DNA from: an uncultured Lachnospiraceae bacterium
GTDB taxonomy: Bacteria > Bacillota > Clostridia > Lachnospirales > Lachnospiraceae
Direction: 5' to 3'
Assembly (NCBI GenBank): GCA_910577735.1
Contig: CAJTOO010000014.1
Span: 62,001-126,000, forward strand
Length of the DNA: 64,000 bases
Shown in pieces: positions 1 through 7,982 of the stretch. The notes beneath the pieces were generated by a model. That model had not been told where the DNA came from and ran no database searches. It saw only the letters and a program-made list of their open reading frames with translations. The position numbers were made by a program, and so were the translations under genes. How positions within the stretch are numbered: position 1 is the first letter of the stretch; each line of letters opens with the position of its first letter.

Positions 1-1224
1 CCGGGTAACTTCACCTGGCTTGCGGAGAATGGCCACTATGTGATGACAACTTTCTATCCGTATCAGTGGGATTTAAATTATGCCAATCCACGTGTCTTTA
101 ATGAGATGATGTATAATTTCCTGTATCTGGCCAACCAGGGAATGGATATCATACGCATTGATGCGGTGCCTTATATCTGGAAAGAACTTGGCACACAGTG
201 CCGGAATCTGCAGCAGGTGCATACCATTGTGCGCATGATGCGCATGATCGGTGAGATTGTCTGTCCGGGTGTGGTACTGCTGGGTGAGGTGGTTATGGAG
301 CCGGAAAAGGTGGTGCCGTATTTTGGGACAGTGGAGAAGCCGGAATGCCATATGCTCTATAATGTGACCACCATGGCCACTACCTGGAACTGTGTGGCCA
401 CCAGGGATGTTCGTCTTCTAAAGATGCAGATGAACGTGGTGAACAGCCTGCCGAAAAAATATACCTTCTTAAACTACTTAAGATGCCATGACGATATTGG
501 CTGGGGCCTGGACTTTGGTACATTGCAGACCTGGGGTATGGAGGAGGTTGCCCACAAAAAATATCTGAATGATTATTTTACAGGGAACTATCCTGGCAGC
601 GTGAGCAGAGGAGAACTTTACAACGATGACCCCAGGCTTGGTGACGCCAGATTCTGCGGAACCACTGCTTCCATGTGCGGTGTGGAGAGTGCAGGGTTTG
701 AGCAGGATCAGCAGAAAATGCAGGAGGCCATCCGCATGGATATTATGCTGCATGCCTATATGCTGACTCAGTCGGGGATTCCCATGCTCTACAGCGGGGA
801 TGAAGTGGGGCAGGTCAATGATTATACGTATAAACAGGAACCGGGCAAAGCAGTGGATTCCCGTTATATCCACAGAGGCAGATTTCAGTGGGATCTGGCG
901 GCAGAGTGTGAGGACACGGAAACTGTGGCCGGACAGATTTTCCAGGCGCTTGGGCAGCTTGTGACCATCAGGCGCAGGGAGAAAGTCTTTGATGCGGATG
1001 CGGATTGCCTTGTGGCGGATGCAGGCGATGATGCTGTCCTGTGTCTGATAAGGACGAAGGGAAAAGAGCAGATGATGGGACTTTTCAATTTCCATGACAG
1101 GGAGAGAAACGTTGCCGTAGAGCAGGATGGTATCTGGCAAGATATGCTGCATGGCAACGTACAGGACGTGCAGGATATCACATTGCCGGGCCATGGGTTT
1201 GTGTGGCTTAAGAAAAAGCCCTGA
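1..1224 (+). CDS. GH13 amylosucrase-like glycoside hydrolase (5' truncated by window edge)
   Basis: The frame is open from base 1, so the N-terminus lies outside the window; 407 residues are visible. This is the catalytic (beta/alpha)8 barrel and C-terminal beta domain of a GH13 enzyme of the amylosucrase/sucrose phosphorylase type. Visible hallmarks are FYPYQWDLNYANP near the start, the nucleophile Asp in IIRIDAVPYIW (about visible residue 54), the acid/base Glu in LLGEVV (about 96), and the third catalytic Asp in RCHDDIGW (about 164). Enzymes of this group transfer glucose from sucrose or hydrolyse alpha-glucans, usually in the cytoplasm. No signal peptide can be judged. A small Mrr-like gene follows 8 bases later. 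The exact substrate cannot be read; trehalose synthase-like or sucrose hydrolase activity remains possible. Confidence 0.85.
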   Translation, partial: PGNFTWLAENGHYVMTTFYPYQWDLNYANPRVFNEMMYNFLYLANQGMDIIRIDAVPYIWKELGTQCRNLQQVHTIVRMMRMIGEIVCPGVVLLGEVVMEPEKVVPYFGTVEKPECHMLYNVTTMATTWNCVATRDVRLLKMQMNVVNSLPKKYTFLNYLRCHDDIGWGLDFGTLQTWGMEEVAHKKYLNDYFTGNYPGSVSRGELYNDDPRLGDARFCGTTASMCGVESAGFEQDQQKMQEAIRMDIMLHAYMLTQSGIPMLYSGDEVGQVNDYTYKQEPGKAVDSRYIHRGRFQWDLAAECEDTETVAGQIFQALGQLVTIRRREKVFDADADCLVADAGDDAVLCLIRTKGKEQMMGLFNFHDRERNVAVEQDGIWQDMLHGNVQDVQDITLPGHGFVWLKKKP

Positions 1225-1232
1225 GAGGTTGG

Positions 1233-1727
1233 ATGGCAGGGTATTGTAAAGGAACGGAATACATGCAGCAGTCGCAGATGATCATAGCATTGACAGTTAT
1301 CGTATCTATCGTTGTTCTGGCAGCGGCGGCCATACTTTTGGTAAAGTGTGTCCGCCGCTTTCGCCACAACCGAAGAACGGGTTTCATGGATGAGATGGAA
1401 GGCCATGACTTCGAGTTTTTCTGTGCAGAACTTCTGGAACAGCAGGGATTTATGGATGTGGAAGTAACACGCGGCAGCGGGGACTTCGGCGTGGATATCC
1501 TGGCGGAGAAGGATGGTGTCACATACGCGGTTCAGTGTAAGCGATATAACAGCCCCGTGGGTGTGGAGGCGGTGCTTCGCACTTATGGAGGACGAGCCTA
1601 TTATGAGCGTATGGTGGGGGCAGTCATGACCAACCAGTATTTCACGGCACCGGCGGTGGAAGCGGCGAAGAAGCTTCAGATTCTGCTGTGGGACAGAGGA
1701 TACATAGATGAGATGCTGGATGAATGA
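1233..1727 (+). CDS. Membrane-anchored Mrr-type restriction endonuclease-like protein
   Basis: A 164-residue protein with an N-terminal transmembrane helix (about residues 16-38), a basic stop-transfer patch (RRFRHNRR) and a cytoplasmic Mrr_cat domain. The domain shows the PD-(D/E)XK-type active site as GSGDFGVDIL (Asp 84/88) followed by QCK (101-103). Mrr domains cleave DNA, often modified DNA. Membrane-tethered versions are common in Firmicutes and their role is poorly defined. It lies 8 bases after the GH13 gene and may be cotranscribed. An internal ATG at 1263, preceded by AAAGGAA, is an equally good start and would leave 154 residues beginning just before the helix. Confidence 0.75.
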   Translation: MAGYCKGTEYMQQSQMIIALTVIVSIVVLAAAAILLVKCVRRFRHNRRTGFMDEMEGHDFEFFCAELLEQQGFMDVEVTRGSGDFGVDILAEKDGVTYAVQCKRYNSPVGVEAVLRTYGGRAYYERMVGAVMTNQYFTAPAVEAAKKLQILLWDRGYIDEMLDE

Positions 1728-1777
1728 TTTGGCAGCAGGCGTTTCTGATAACCGATTCTGATACCTGATATGGAAAT

Positions 1778-1810
1778 TAGTTTGACTGTCAAACTATTAT
1801 CTGCTAAAAT
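1778..1810 (+). promoter_or_regulatory. Promoter with FabT-like palindromic operator
   Basis: TTGACT (1782-1787) and TAAAAT (1805-1810) are separated by 17 bases. The -35 box is embedded in the perfect inverted repeat TAGTTTGA-CTG-TCAAACTA (1778-1796), positioned for autorepression by the MarR protein encoded just downstream. The TTTGA-N3-TCAAA core resembles recalled FabT sites that control fatty-acid synthesis genes. Confidence 0.7.
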
Positions 1811-1844
1811 GAGACCACAGAATTTGTGAAGGTTGGAGAGTCAG

Positions 1845-2282
1845 ATGGATATCAATCATACGCTGAATGAAGTGCTGGTCAAATTGTTCCGTGATATTAA
1901 TACCATAGAAGAGCGTGCCATACGTACAGGAGAGTACCTGGACGTGACGGCCAACGATATACATGTCATCGAAGCAATCGGCATGGATGCAGCCAAGAAT
2001 ATGACCAGTGTGGCAAGAGAACTTGAGGTGACCACGGGTACGCTGACAATATCCATTAACGGCCTGGTAAAGAAGGGCTATGTGGACAGAACCCGCAGTG
2101 AGGAGGACCGGCGTGTGGTGTTGATTTCTTTGTCGGATAAAGGAGTCAGAGCCTATCTCCGCCATCAGGAGTTCCATCAGAAAATGATAGACGCCGTACT
2201 GGCGGGATTGTCGGAGGAGGAACAGCGGGTGTTGGAGCAGGCTCTGCTTAAGTTGAACCGTTTTTTCAGAGAGGCATACTAG
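1845..2282 (+). CDS. MarR family transcriptional regulator (FabT-like)
   Basis: A 145-residue winged-helix repressor: an N-terminal dimerisation helix, the wHTH with TSVARELEVTTGTLTISINGL as recognition region, and the wing TRSEEDRRVV. The ATG at 1845 is preferred over an upstream TTG (1833) because GGAGAG lies 4 bases before it. The opening residues (MDINHTLNEVLVKLF..IEERAI) and a TTTGA/TCAAA palindrome over its promoter suggest the FabT group, which in Clostridia normally heads the fab operon. No fab gene follows here; the next gene is convergent and starts 5 bases downstream. Its targets therefore lie elsewhere or the resemblance is superficial. Confidence 0.8.
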   Translation: MDINHTLNEVLVKLFRDINTIEERAIRTGEYLDVTANDIHVIEAIGMDAAKNMTSVARELEVTTGTLTISINGLVKKGYVDRTRSEEDRRVVLISLSDKGVRAYLRHQEFHQKMIDAVLAGLSEEEQRVLEQALLKLNRFFREAY

Positions 2283-2287
2283 GCGGT

Positions 2288-4141
2288 CTATGGATTCCAG
2301 GAGACCAGCCGTGCTGCCAGGGATCGGTAATCTGCCGGTCCGTTCTGCAGTAAGAAGCAATGAAATTGATATGGGAATGTTTCGGGATTACAGGCGGCGC
2401 CAGTCTCTCCGGGTTCGGACCAGATGACGGATGCCTGTTTTTTTAATTCCATGATCTCCAGATATCCCAGGTAGTATTTCAGATAATTGCAGGGTTCCTC
2501 TGCGATATATTGATACACAGCCTGCACACTTTCGTCGGTCATGGTTCCCAGGGCGGCAAAGATTCTCCGGACGTCTTCCAAAGAGGCACCGTCATAATGG
2601 ATTGATACATCCAGCAGAGAATACAGGCAAAGCTGGATCTGGCGGTCCAGACGACAGGCCTGGTAGTAGCGGACGGCTTCCGGATGGGCGGATTCGGCAA
2701 GCTGGATCGCATAATCGTAAGAAGCCAGTTCCACATACATGGCCCACCCTTCGATGAAGCCGCCGTAATACAGAACATTTTGCAGGGGCAGGATTTCGTG
2801 TTCGTCCCAGTATCGCTGACTGTAGACGGTCTGGTAGAGGTGCCCGGGATATCCCTCATGTGCCAGCGTGGTAAACAGTGCCAGATCGCCGGAAGTATCC
2901 TGGTTGTTGATATAGATAACGTTGTCGGAGACGTTGTCAATGGGCGGCGTCATATAGAAGGCGGGCGCACTGTAAGGCTCCAGACTGGGATCCACATATT
3001 TGACCACGGAGTGAATCTGTGCATTGTCTTTCCCGGCAGGGATGGCAGGATAGTCTTCCTGGATGACGGTCTGCAGATAGGACAGGTATTTCTCCGGGGT
3101 GCTTTCCGGCAGGAGCATGGGCTTGTGCAGAATCATGTCTTTGAGTGCAGGGTCTGCCTGTAACAGGTGTATCAGTGACTCATAATTAAACTGCAGATCC
3201 TGGTAGAGGATTCGCTTGATTTCTGCAATGTCACGGTAGGAGCCGGTACGAAGGCGCAGCAGAGCCAGATAGTAATCTCTGCCGCCGTCGTACTGTGCCA
3301 GCCCGCCGATGTTCTTACCATTTCCTTTCAGTAAGGTGATCTCATCCGCCAGCTTATCATAGGCGGGAGCTACAACTGTGGTCAGAAGCCGGTCATGTTC
3401 CGCCTGGTAGGAGAGGGACTGCTCCTGGTTTATGATACCCTGTTCCATCAGATCATCCAGCCGCTCTTTAAAGGTAACCGTCAGGAAGTGGGTGCCTTCG
3501 GTGAGGGAGTCCATATCCATCAAAGCGCTGCACTGGGCAATTGCCTTGTCGGCTGTGACATCGGCCATGAAGAGTCCGGCAGCCGCTTTTTCCTGTTCAT
3601 ACACAATCAGGCCATCGAAATAGCCGGGAATCTGGGAGAGGATGGCGAGATAATTCTCGATATCCTCCACACTGCCCAGCTGATACTCGGCCAGAAGCAC
3701 AGGGAGTTCTGAAGGAGCTCCGGAGGAAGGCGAGAGCGGTTCTGCAAAATAGGGGCAGGCAGCGGTACCTGCGGTTGCGGACAGATAGGTGTCCAGAAGA
3801 TCGTACAGGTATTGGTTGTCTTCCTTGAGTAAGTCCCGGTCTATCGTGGACAGCTCTGTGCGGACCTGAGAGAGTTCGTAGATATCATTTGAAGCCTCTC
3901 CCGGATGATAGATGGGCAGAGTCAGGCTGGATTCATCGATGCCGTAAGATGCGGCATCATCTATGGTATAGTGAAAATGAATGGGATTGGACTGCACTTC
4001 ATTCAGGAAAAATTCTTTCCCAAAGGTTTCAAAGCGGGCATCATGATGATGATGCGTATAATAAAGCAGGGTGGAGGTGCAAAAGCCGCCTAAAAGAATA
4101 AGGGTTGCCGCCCATTGTTTGAGAGTGAGAATGCGTTTCAA
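2288..4141 (-). CDS. DUF885 family protein, membrane-anchored putative metallohydrolase
   Basis: About 617 residues. The start is taken as the TTG at 4141, which has GAAGG 7 bases upstream and is followed at once by a basic, then hydrophobic, anchor (KRILTLKQWAATLILLGGF). A TTG at 4207, overlapping the upstream stop, would add 22 residues that do not look like a signal sequence. The rest is the DUF885 fold. The C-terminal third has the zinc-protease-like motif TLAHEGYPGHLYQ (codons near 2840-2870) and, downstream, EGWAMYVE, which probably supplies the third metal ligand. DUF885 proteins are M32-like in architecture; most have no known substrate. Expected location is outside the membrane. It lies downstream of a diguanylate cyclase on the same strand but is separated from it by a strong hairpin. 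Confidence 0.8.
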   Translation of the reverse strand: MKRILTLKQWAATLILLGGFCTSTLLYYTHHHHDARFETFGKEFFLNEVQSNPIHFHYTIDDAASYGIDESSLTLPIYHPGEASNDIYELSQVRTELSTIDRDLLKEDNQYLYDLLDTYLSATAGTAACPYFAEPLSPSSGAPSELPVLLAEYQLGSVEDIENYLAILSQIPGYFDGLIVYEQEKAAAGLFMADVTADKAIAQCSALMDMDSLTEGTHFLTVTFKERLDDLMEQGIINQEQSLSYQAEHDRLLTTVVAPAYDKLADEITLLKGNGKNIGGLAQYDGGRDYYLALLRLRTGSYRDIAEIKRILYQDLQFNYESLIHLLQADPALKDMILHKPMLLPESTPEKYLSYLQTVIQEDYPAIPAGKDNAQIHSVVKYVDPSLEPYSAPAFYMTPPIDNVSDNVIYINNQDTSGDLALFTTLAHEGYPGHLYQTVYSQRYWDEHEILPLQNVLYYGGFIEGWAMYVELASYDYAIQLAESAHPEAVRYYQACRLDRQIQLCLYSLLDVSIHYDGASLEDVRRIFAALGTMTDESVQAVYQYIAEEPCNYLKYYLGYLEIMELKKQASVIWSEPGETGAACNPETFPYQFHCFLLQNGPADYRSLAARLVSWNP

Positions 4142-4196
4142 GAGAATACCTTCAACAGAGATTTGTATAAATATATGAGAGGGTGATATAAATAAT

Positions 4197-4221
4197 GACC
4201 GGATCAAAAGATGATCCGGTC
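4197..4221 (-). terminator. Terminator-like hairpin after the diguanylate cyclase
   Basis: A perfect 10-bp stem (GACCGGATCA with TGATCCGGTC, loop AAAGA) spans the stop codon of the minus-strand GGDEF gene and is followed on that strand by an A/T-rich tract (ATTATTTATA). The poor U-run makes it a weak terminator or attenuator. Confidence 0.5.
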
Positions 4222-5292
4222 ACGTCCGCTTTCTTTGCCAAGATATAGTTTTTCATCCGCTTCTTTCAGTATGGTTGTCATGTCGCTGTGATAATCATAT
4301 TCTACCAGGCCATACGTCAACGATATGGTAAAGGTCTCAAATACACCGTCGAAGACGATATCCTTAATCTTTTGGCGAAGCTTCTCTAAAGCAATTACCG
4401 CATCGTCTCCGTTCAATTTCGGGAATATCAGTAAAAATTCCTCGCCGCCCCAGCGGGATATAAAGGAATCCGGCGGCAGTTCCTTTCGGAACGTGTCGGA
4501 AATCTTCTTAAGCACTACGTCGCCTACATCATGTCCATAGGTGTCATTCACGTGTTTGAAAAAGTCTATGTCGCACAAGCAGATACTGATCTGATTCTCT
4601 GGATTCTGAAGCAGGGAATCCAGAAATTCCATGGTACTGCGTCGGTTATAGAGACCGGTCAGGGTATCTGTGTTGGCCTGTTTCATAAGCTGTCTGTTAT
4701 ACTCAATCAGTTTGCCTTCCAGTTCCTGGGAGTCTGCACTGAATATGTAAGCAGTCAATGCCAGTGACAGGAAAACAAAGAAGGTATTTACCATCTGCAG
4801 AACATTGCCAAGATCCGGTGCAAGTGTGAATACGGGAACATGGGACTGACAGTAGTAATACAGATAAATCCGGAGTATTAACAGGGCTGCTGTGTAGATA
4901 AGCTTGGCCTTCTCGTGCCTGTATTTGGAGAAAAAGCAAAATACCAGCAAGGTAATGATAAAGTGCTGGACGCCGATATTCCAGCCAAAACAGATTACAT
5001 TGGCAATGGTCCATACCAGCACATAAATATTTAGCGCGCAGTATGAGGTAAAGGAACTCCAATAATAGGAACAAACAAAAGCGAGCATAAATATAACCAG
5101 AGAAGTAATGGAAAAAATAAGCCCGCCAATGTGTGAAGTGATTGCAATCAGTATACTGTTAACCAGAGAATAGACTGCCATGGAAAGTATCAGCAGTCTG
5201 ATAACAACGATCAGCTTGGAAGATTCATTTCTCCGACCCGTGTCTTTGCATATATTTTCATAAACCTTGGCCCAAACGGAATTTTCTTTCAT
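4204..5292 (-). CDS. Membrane diguanylate cyclase (GGDEF)
   Basis: 362 residues. The N-terminal ~200 residues contain about six hydrophobic helices, an uncharacterised membrane sensor. They are followed by a short coiled region and a GGDEF domain with TDTLTGLYNRRS and the active-site signature RWGGEEFLLIF. It should make cyclic di-GMP from two GTP at the membrane. The product-inhibition RxxD motif normally found five residues before GGDEF is replaced by LPPD, so I-site feedback is probably absent. No recognised ligand-binding domain is seen in the membrane part. The ATG at 5292 is the first start; its ribosome site (AGGAT) is close and weak. Confidence 0.9.
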   Translation of the reverse strand: MKENSVWAKVYENICKDTGRRNESSKLIVVIRLLILSMAVYSLVNSILIAITSHIGGLIFSITSLVIFMLAFVCSYYWSSFTSYCALNIYVLVWTIANVICFGWNIGVQHFIITLLVFCFFSKYRHEKAKLIYTAALLILRIYLYYYCQSHVPVFTLAPDLGNVLQMVNTFFVFLSLALTAYIFSADSQELEGKLIEYNRQLMKQANTDTLTGLYNRRSTMEFLDSLLQNPENQISICLCDIDFFKHVNDTYGHDVGDVVLKKISDTFRKELPPDSFISRWGGEEFLLIFPKLNGDDAVIALEKLRQKIKDIVFDGVFETFTISLTYGLVEYDYHSDMTTILKEADEKLYLGKESGRDRIIF

Positions 5293-5462
5293 TATCCTAG
5301 TCTTTCATGAATAGAGTTTATTTGCTAAAAAATGATATACATGTTTATATTACACCTTTTAGGGTACTAATGCAAACAAAGAATATTGATTTATTAGAAA
5401 AAAATTTACAATTTATCTTTTAACAGAAAATTGGTAGAATAAAAGGCAAAGGAGATAAAAAT

Positions 5463-6944
5463 ATGCAGTCTGCCAAAGTGAAGTATTCTATTAAACATAA
5501 ACTGATTCTGCTTTCCATGGTAGTGGCGGTTCCCTTTCTGGTGATGGTCATCTACCTGATTTATGCGCTCTATACTTACAGCAATGCATATGACAACATT
5601 GTGAGCAATATGACTGTGGCAAATAACTATAATCTGAACTTCAAGGAAGAGATGGATGAGAGCCTCTATAAGCTGGTGGTAGGCTATGTCACTTTTGAGA
5701 CAGTGGGGGAGGATAAGAGCCTGAAGGATCCTTATGTATTGTTGGATGAGCTGCGCAGTGAGTTCGGTAACCTGATGAGTATTACCTCAGACGGTGAGAG
5801 CCGCGCCTGGCTGCAGATTCTGATGCGCAACATTGACACGCTGGATGCCAGGGTAGACGATATCAAGGCCAATCTTGAGAATGGTAAAAGTTATGATGTG
5901 AACATTGAGATGTTGGATAACAATATTTATATCATGACGGAACTGATTCAGGATAACATCCAGTCTTATATCTATTATCAGACTAAGAGCATGGAACACC
6001 TGACGGAGCAGTTGAATGCCAAGGTACATACATTTACGATATTCTGCGGCGTGCTCCTGTTTCTGCTGATGGCTTTGGTGGTCCTGCTGATTGTCATGAC
6101 GGTCACCAGTATTACCCGGCCGATCAGAGAGCTGTCAGGGGTGACCAAGAAGGTGTCTGAAGGGGACTTCTCGGCCCGCACTTACGTGGATTCAGATGAT
6201 GAGCTGGCCGTCCTTGCGGATAGCGTCAACAGTATGACTCAGAGTATTGAAGAGCTGGTACAGAAGATTAAGGAGGACGAGCGCAAGATGCGACGGGCGG
6301 ATCTTCGGCTTTTACAGGAACAGATAAACCCGCACTTTCTGTATAATACATTGGATACCATCGTGTGGCTGATTGAGGGCAACGACCCTGACAAGGCGGT
6401 GAATGTGGTCATGTCTTTGTCGGAGTTTTTTCGGCTGGTGCTGTCGAAGGGACGGGAGTATATCACCATACAGGAGGAAGAGCTTCATATTAAGAGTTAT
6501 CTGGAGATTCAGCAGGTGCGGTATCGGGATATTCTGGAATATGAGATTGAGATTGCGCCTGAACTTTACCAATATAAGATTTTAAAGCTGACCTTACAGC
6601 CCCTGGTGGAAAATTCTCTTTATCATGGGATCAAATACAAGCGCGCAAAGGGAACCATCAGTGTGACTGGCCATCTGCAGGAAGGTGAGATACATTTTGC
6701 AGTGCAGGATAACGGTGTGGGTATGGGAGAGGAAGAGCTTGAGAAACTCAGGGCAGAGATTGAGAAGCCATGTCAGGACACGGAGAAGGGCTTCGGGCTT
6801 GCCAATGTCAACGAACGTATCCGCATGAATTTCGGGGCTGAATATGGCATGAAGATTGCTTCTGCCAAAGGAAAGGGAACCCGCGTGGAAATTATTATTC
6901 CTGCGGTCTGCTATGCGGCGGACAGAGAGGAGCAGAATGATTAA
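5463..6944 (+). CDS. YesM-type sensor histidine kinase
   Basis: 493 residues: TM1 (about 13-38), an extracellular four-helix-like region, TM2 (about 190-215), a HAMP domain (ITRPIRELSGVTKKVSEGDF), the LytS/YesM-type kinase box with phospho-acceptor His in LLQEQINPHFLYNTLD (His 291), and a C-terminal HATPase domain (NGVGMGEE, GFGLANVNERI). AAAGGAG lies 7 bases before the ATG. The next gene, a membrane-anchored sugar-binding protein, overlaps its 3' end, and a YesN regulator follows, so the three probably act together to sense an extracellular sugar. Adjacent arabinose transport and catabolism genes suggest arabinose or an arabinose-containing sugar as the signal (inference). Confidence 0.92.
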   Translation: MQSAKVKYSIKHKLILLSMVVAVPFLVMVIYLIYALYTYSNAYDNIVSNMTVANNYNLNFKEEMDESLYKLVVGYVTFETVGEDKSLKDPYVLLDELRSEFGNLMSITSDGESRAWLQILMRNIDTLDARVDDIKANLENGKSYDVNIEMLDNNIYIMTELIQDNIQSYIYYQTKSMEHLTEQLNAKVHTFTIFCGVLLFLLMALVVLLIVMTVTSITRPIRELSGVTKKVSEGDFSARTYVDSDDELAVLADSVNSMTQSIEELVQKIKEDERKMRRADLRLLQEQINPHFLYNTLDTIVWLIEGNDPDKAVNVVMSLSEFFRLVLSKGREYITIQEEELHIKSYLEIQQVRYRDILEYEIEIAPELYQYKILKLTLQPLVENSLYHGIKYKRAKGTISVTGHLQEGEIHFAVQDNGVGMGEEELEKLRAEIEKPCQDTEKGFGLANVNERIRMNFGAEYGMKIASAKGKGTRVEIIIPAVCYAADREEQND

Positions 6945-7965
6945 GAACAGCGCTTTTATCAATAAGCTAATTTTTATATTTTTTGCCGTGATATTGCTTT
7001 TGATGATACTTGGCGGACGGTTTTTTACCAATATTGAGGAAGATACTTACGTGAGCGAGGAGGAAGACCGGATTGTGGTGGGGGTGTCGCAGCTGGGCAG
7101 TGAGTCCGGCTGGCGGACGGCCAATACGGAGTCTGTGCAGAATGCCTTCACACAGCAGAATGGGTATTTCCTGATCTTTAACAATGCGAGACAGAAGCAG
7201 GAGAACCAGATTAAGGCCATCCGCAGTTTCATTTCCCAGAGAGTGGATTATATCGTGTTCGCACCTGTGGTGGAGACCGGCTGGGAGACTGTATTGCAGG
7301 AGGCCAGGGAGGCCGACATTCCGGTGATTCTTATGGACAGAAAAGTGAATGTAAGAAACGACGGCCTGTATGTGACCTGTGTGGGCAGCGATTTTGTGGA
7401 AGAAGGCGAACGGGCGGGCCGTTGGCTGGAAGAGGATCTTGCGAGACGGGGTATGGATGAGAGGAATGTCAATATTGTGGTGCTAAAGGGAACCCAGGGA
7501 TCCTCTTCCCAGATTGGCCGTACAATCGGGTTCTCCGTGGTGGCCGCCAAACATGATAACTGGAATATTCTTGAGCAGGAGTATGCGGATTTTACCTCGG
7601 CCAAAGGCAAAGAAGTGATGGAGAGTTTCCTGAGGAAACATCCTGATATTGATGTGGTGGTCTCCCATAACGATGATATGACCTTTGGAGCGATTGAAGC
7701 CATCAGGGCTTCCGGACGGACGGTGGGAATCGGCGGCGAAATTACGATTATTTCCTTTGATGCAGTTCGCGGAGCGCTTGAGATGGTAGCGGATGGGACC
7801 ATTAACGTGGATATTGAGTGTAACCCGAACCAGGGGGAATACCTGTCCAGGGTCATTGAGATGCTGGAAGCCGGAGAAAAAGTGGAAAAACAGTATTACG
7901 TGGAAGAGAACGTCTTTACGATGGAAAATGTGACAGAGGAGTTGCTGGAAGAGAGGAATTATTAG
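6937..7965 (+). CDS. Membrane-anchored YtfQ-like sugar-binding sensor protein
   Basis: 342 residues from the ATG at 6937, which overlaps the end of the kinase gene by 8 bases (translational coupling). One N-terminal helix (about 10-30, FINKLIFIFFAVILLLMILGG) lacks a lipobox Cys or clear cleavage site, so the protein is predicted to stay anchored with its periplasmic-binding-protein-1-like domain outside. The domain carries the YtfQ-type signature SESGWRTANTESVQNAF and VVETGWETVLQEA. It shares these with the ABC binding protein at 11096-12190. Its place between a YesM kinase and a YesN regulator argues for a signalling role, presenting bound sugar to the kinase, rather than transport. Confidence 0.85.
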   Translation: MIKNSAFINKLIFIFFAVILLLMILGGRFFTNIEEDTYVSEEEDRIVVGVSQLGSESGWRTANTESVQNAFTQQNGYFLIFNNARQKQENQIKAIRSFISQRVDYIVFAPVVETGWETVLQEAREADIPVILMDRKVNVRNDGLYVTCVGSDFVEEGERAGRWLEEDLARRGMDERNVNIVVLKGTQGSSSQIGRTIGFSVVAAKHDNWNILEQEYADFTSAKGKEVMESFLRKHPDIDVVVSHNDDMTFGAIEAIRASGRTVGIGGEITIISFDAVRGALEMVADGTINVDIECNPNQGEYLSRVIEMLEAGEKVEKQYYVEENVFTMENVTEELLEERNY

Positions 7966-7982
7966 AAGGGAGAAGACAGGCT

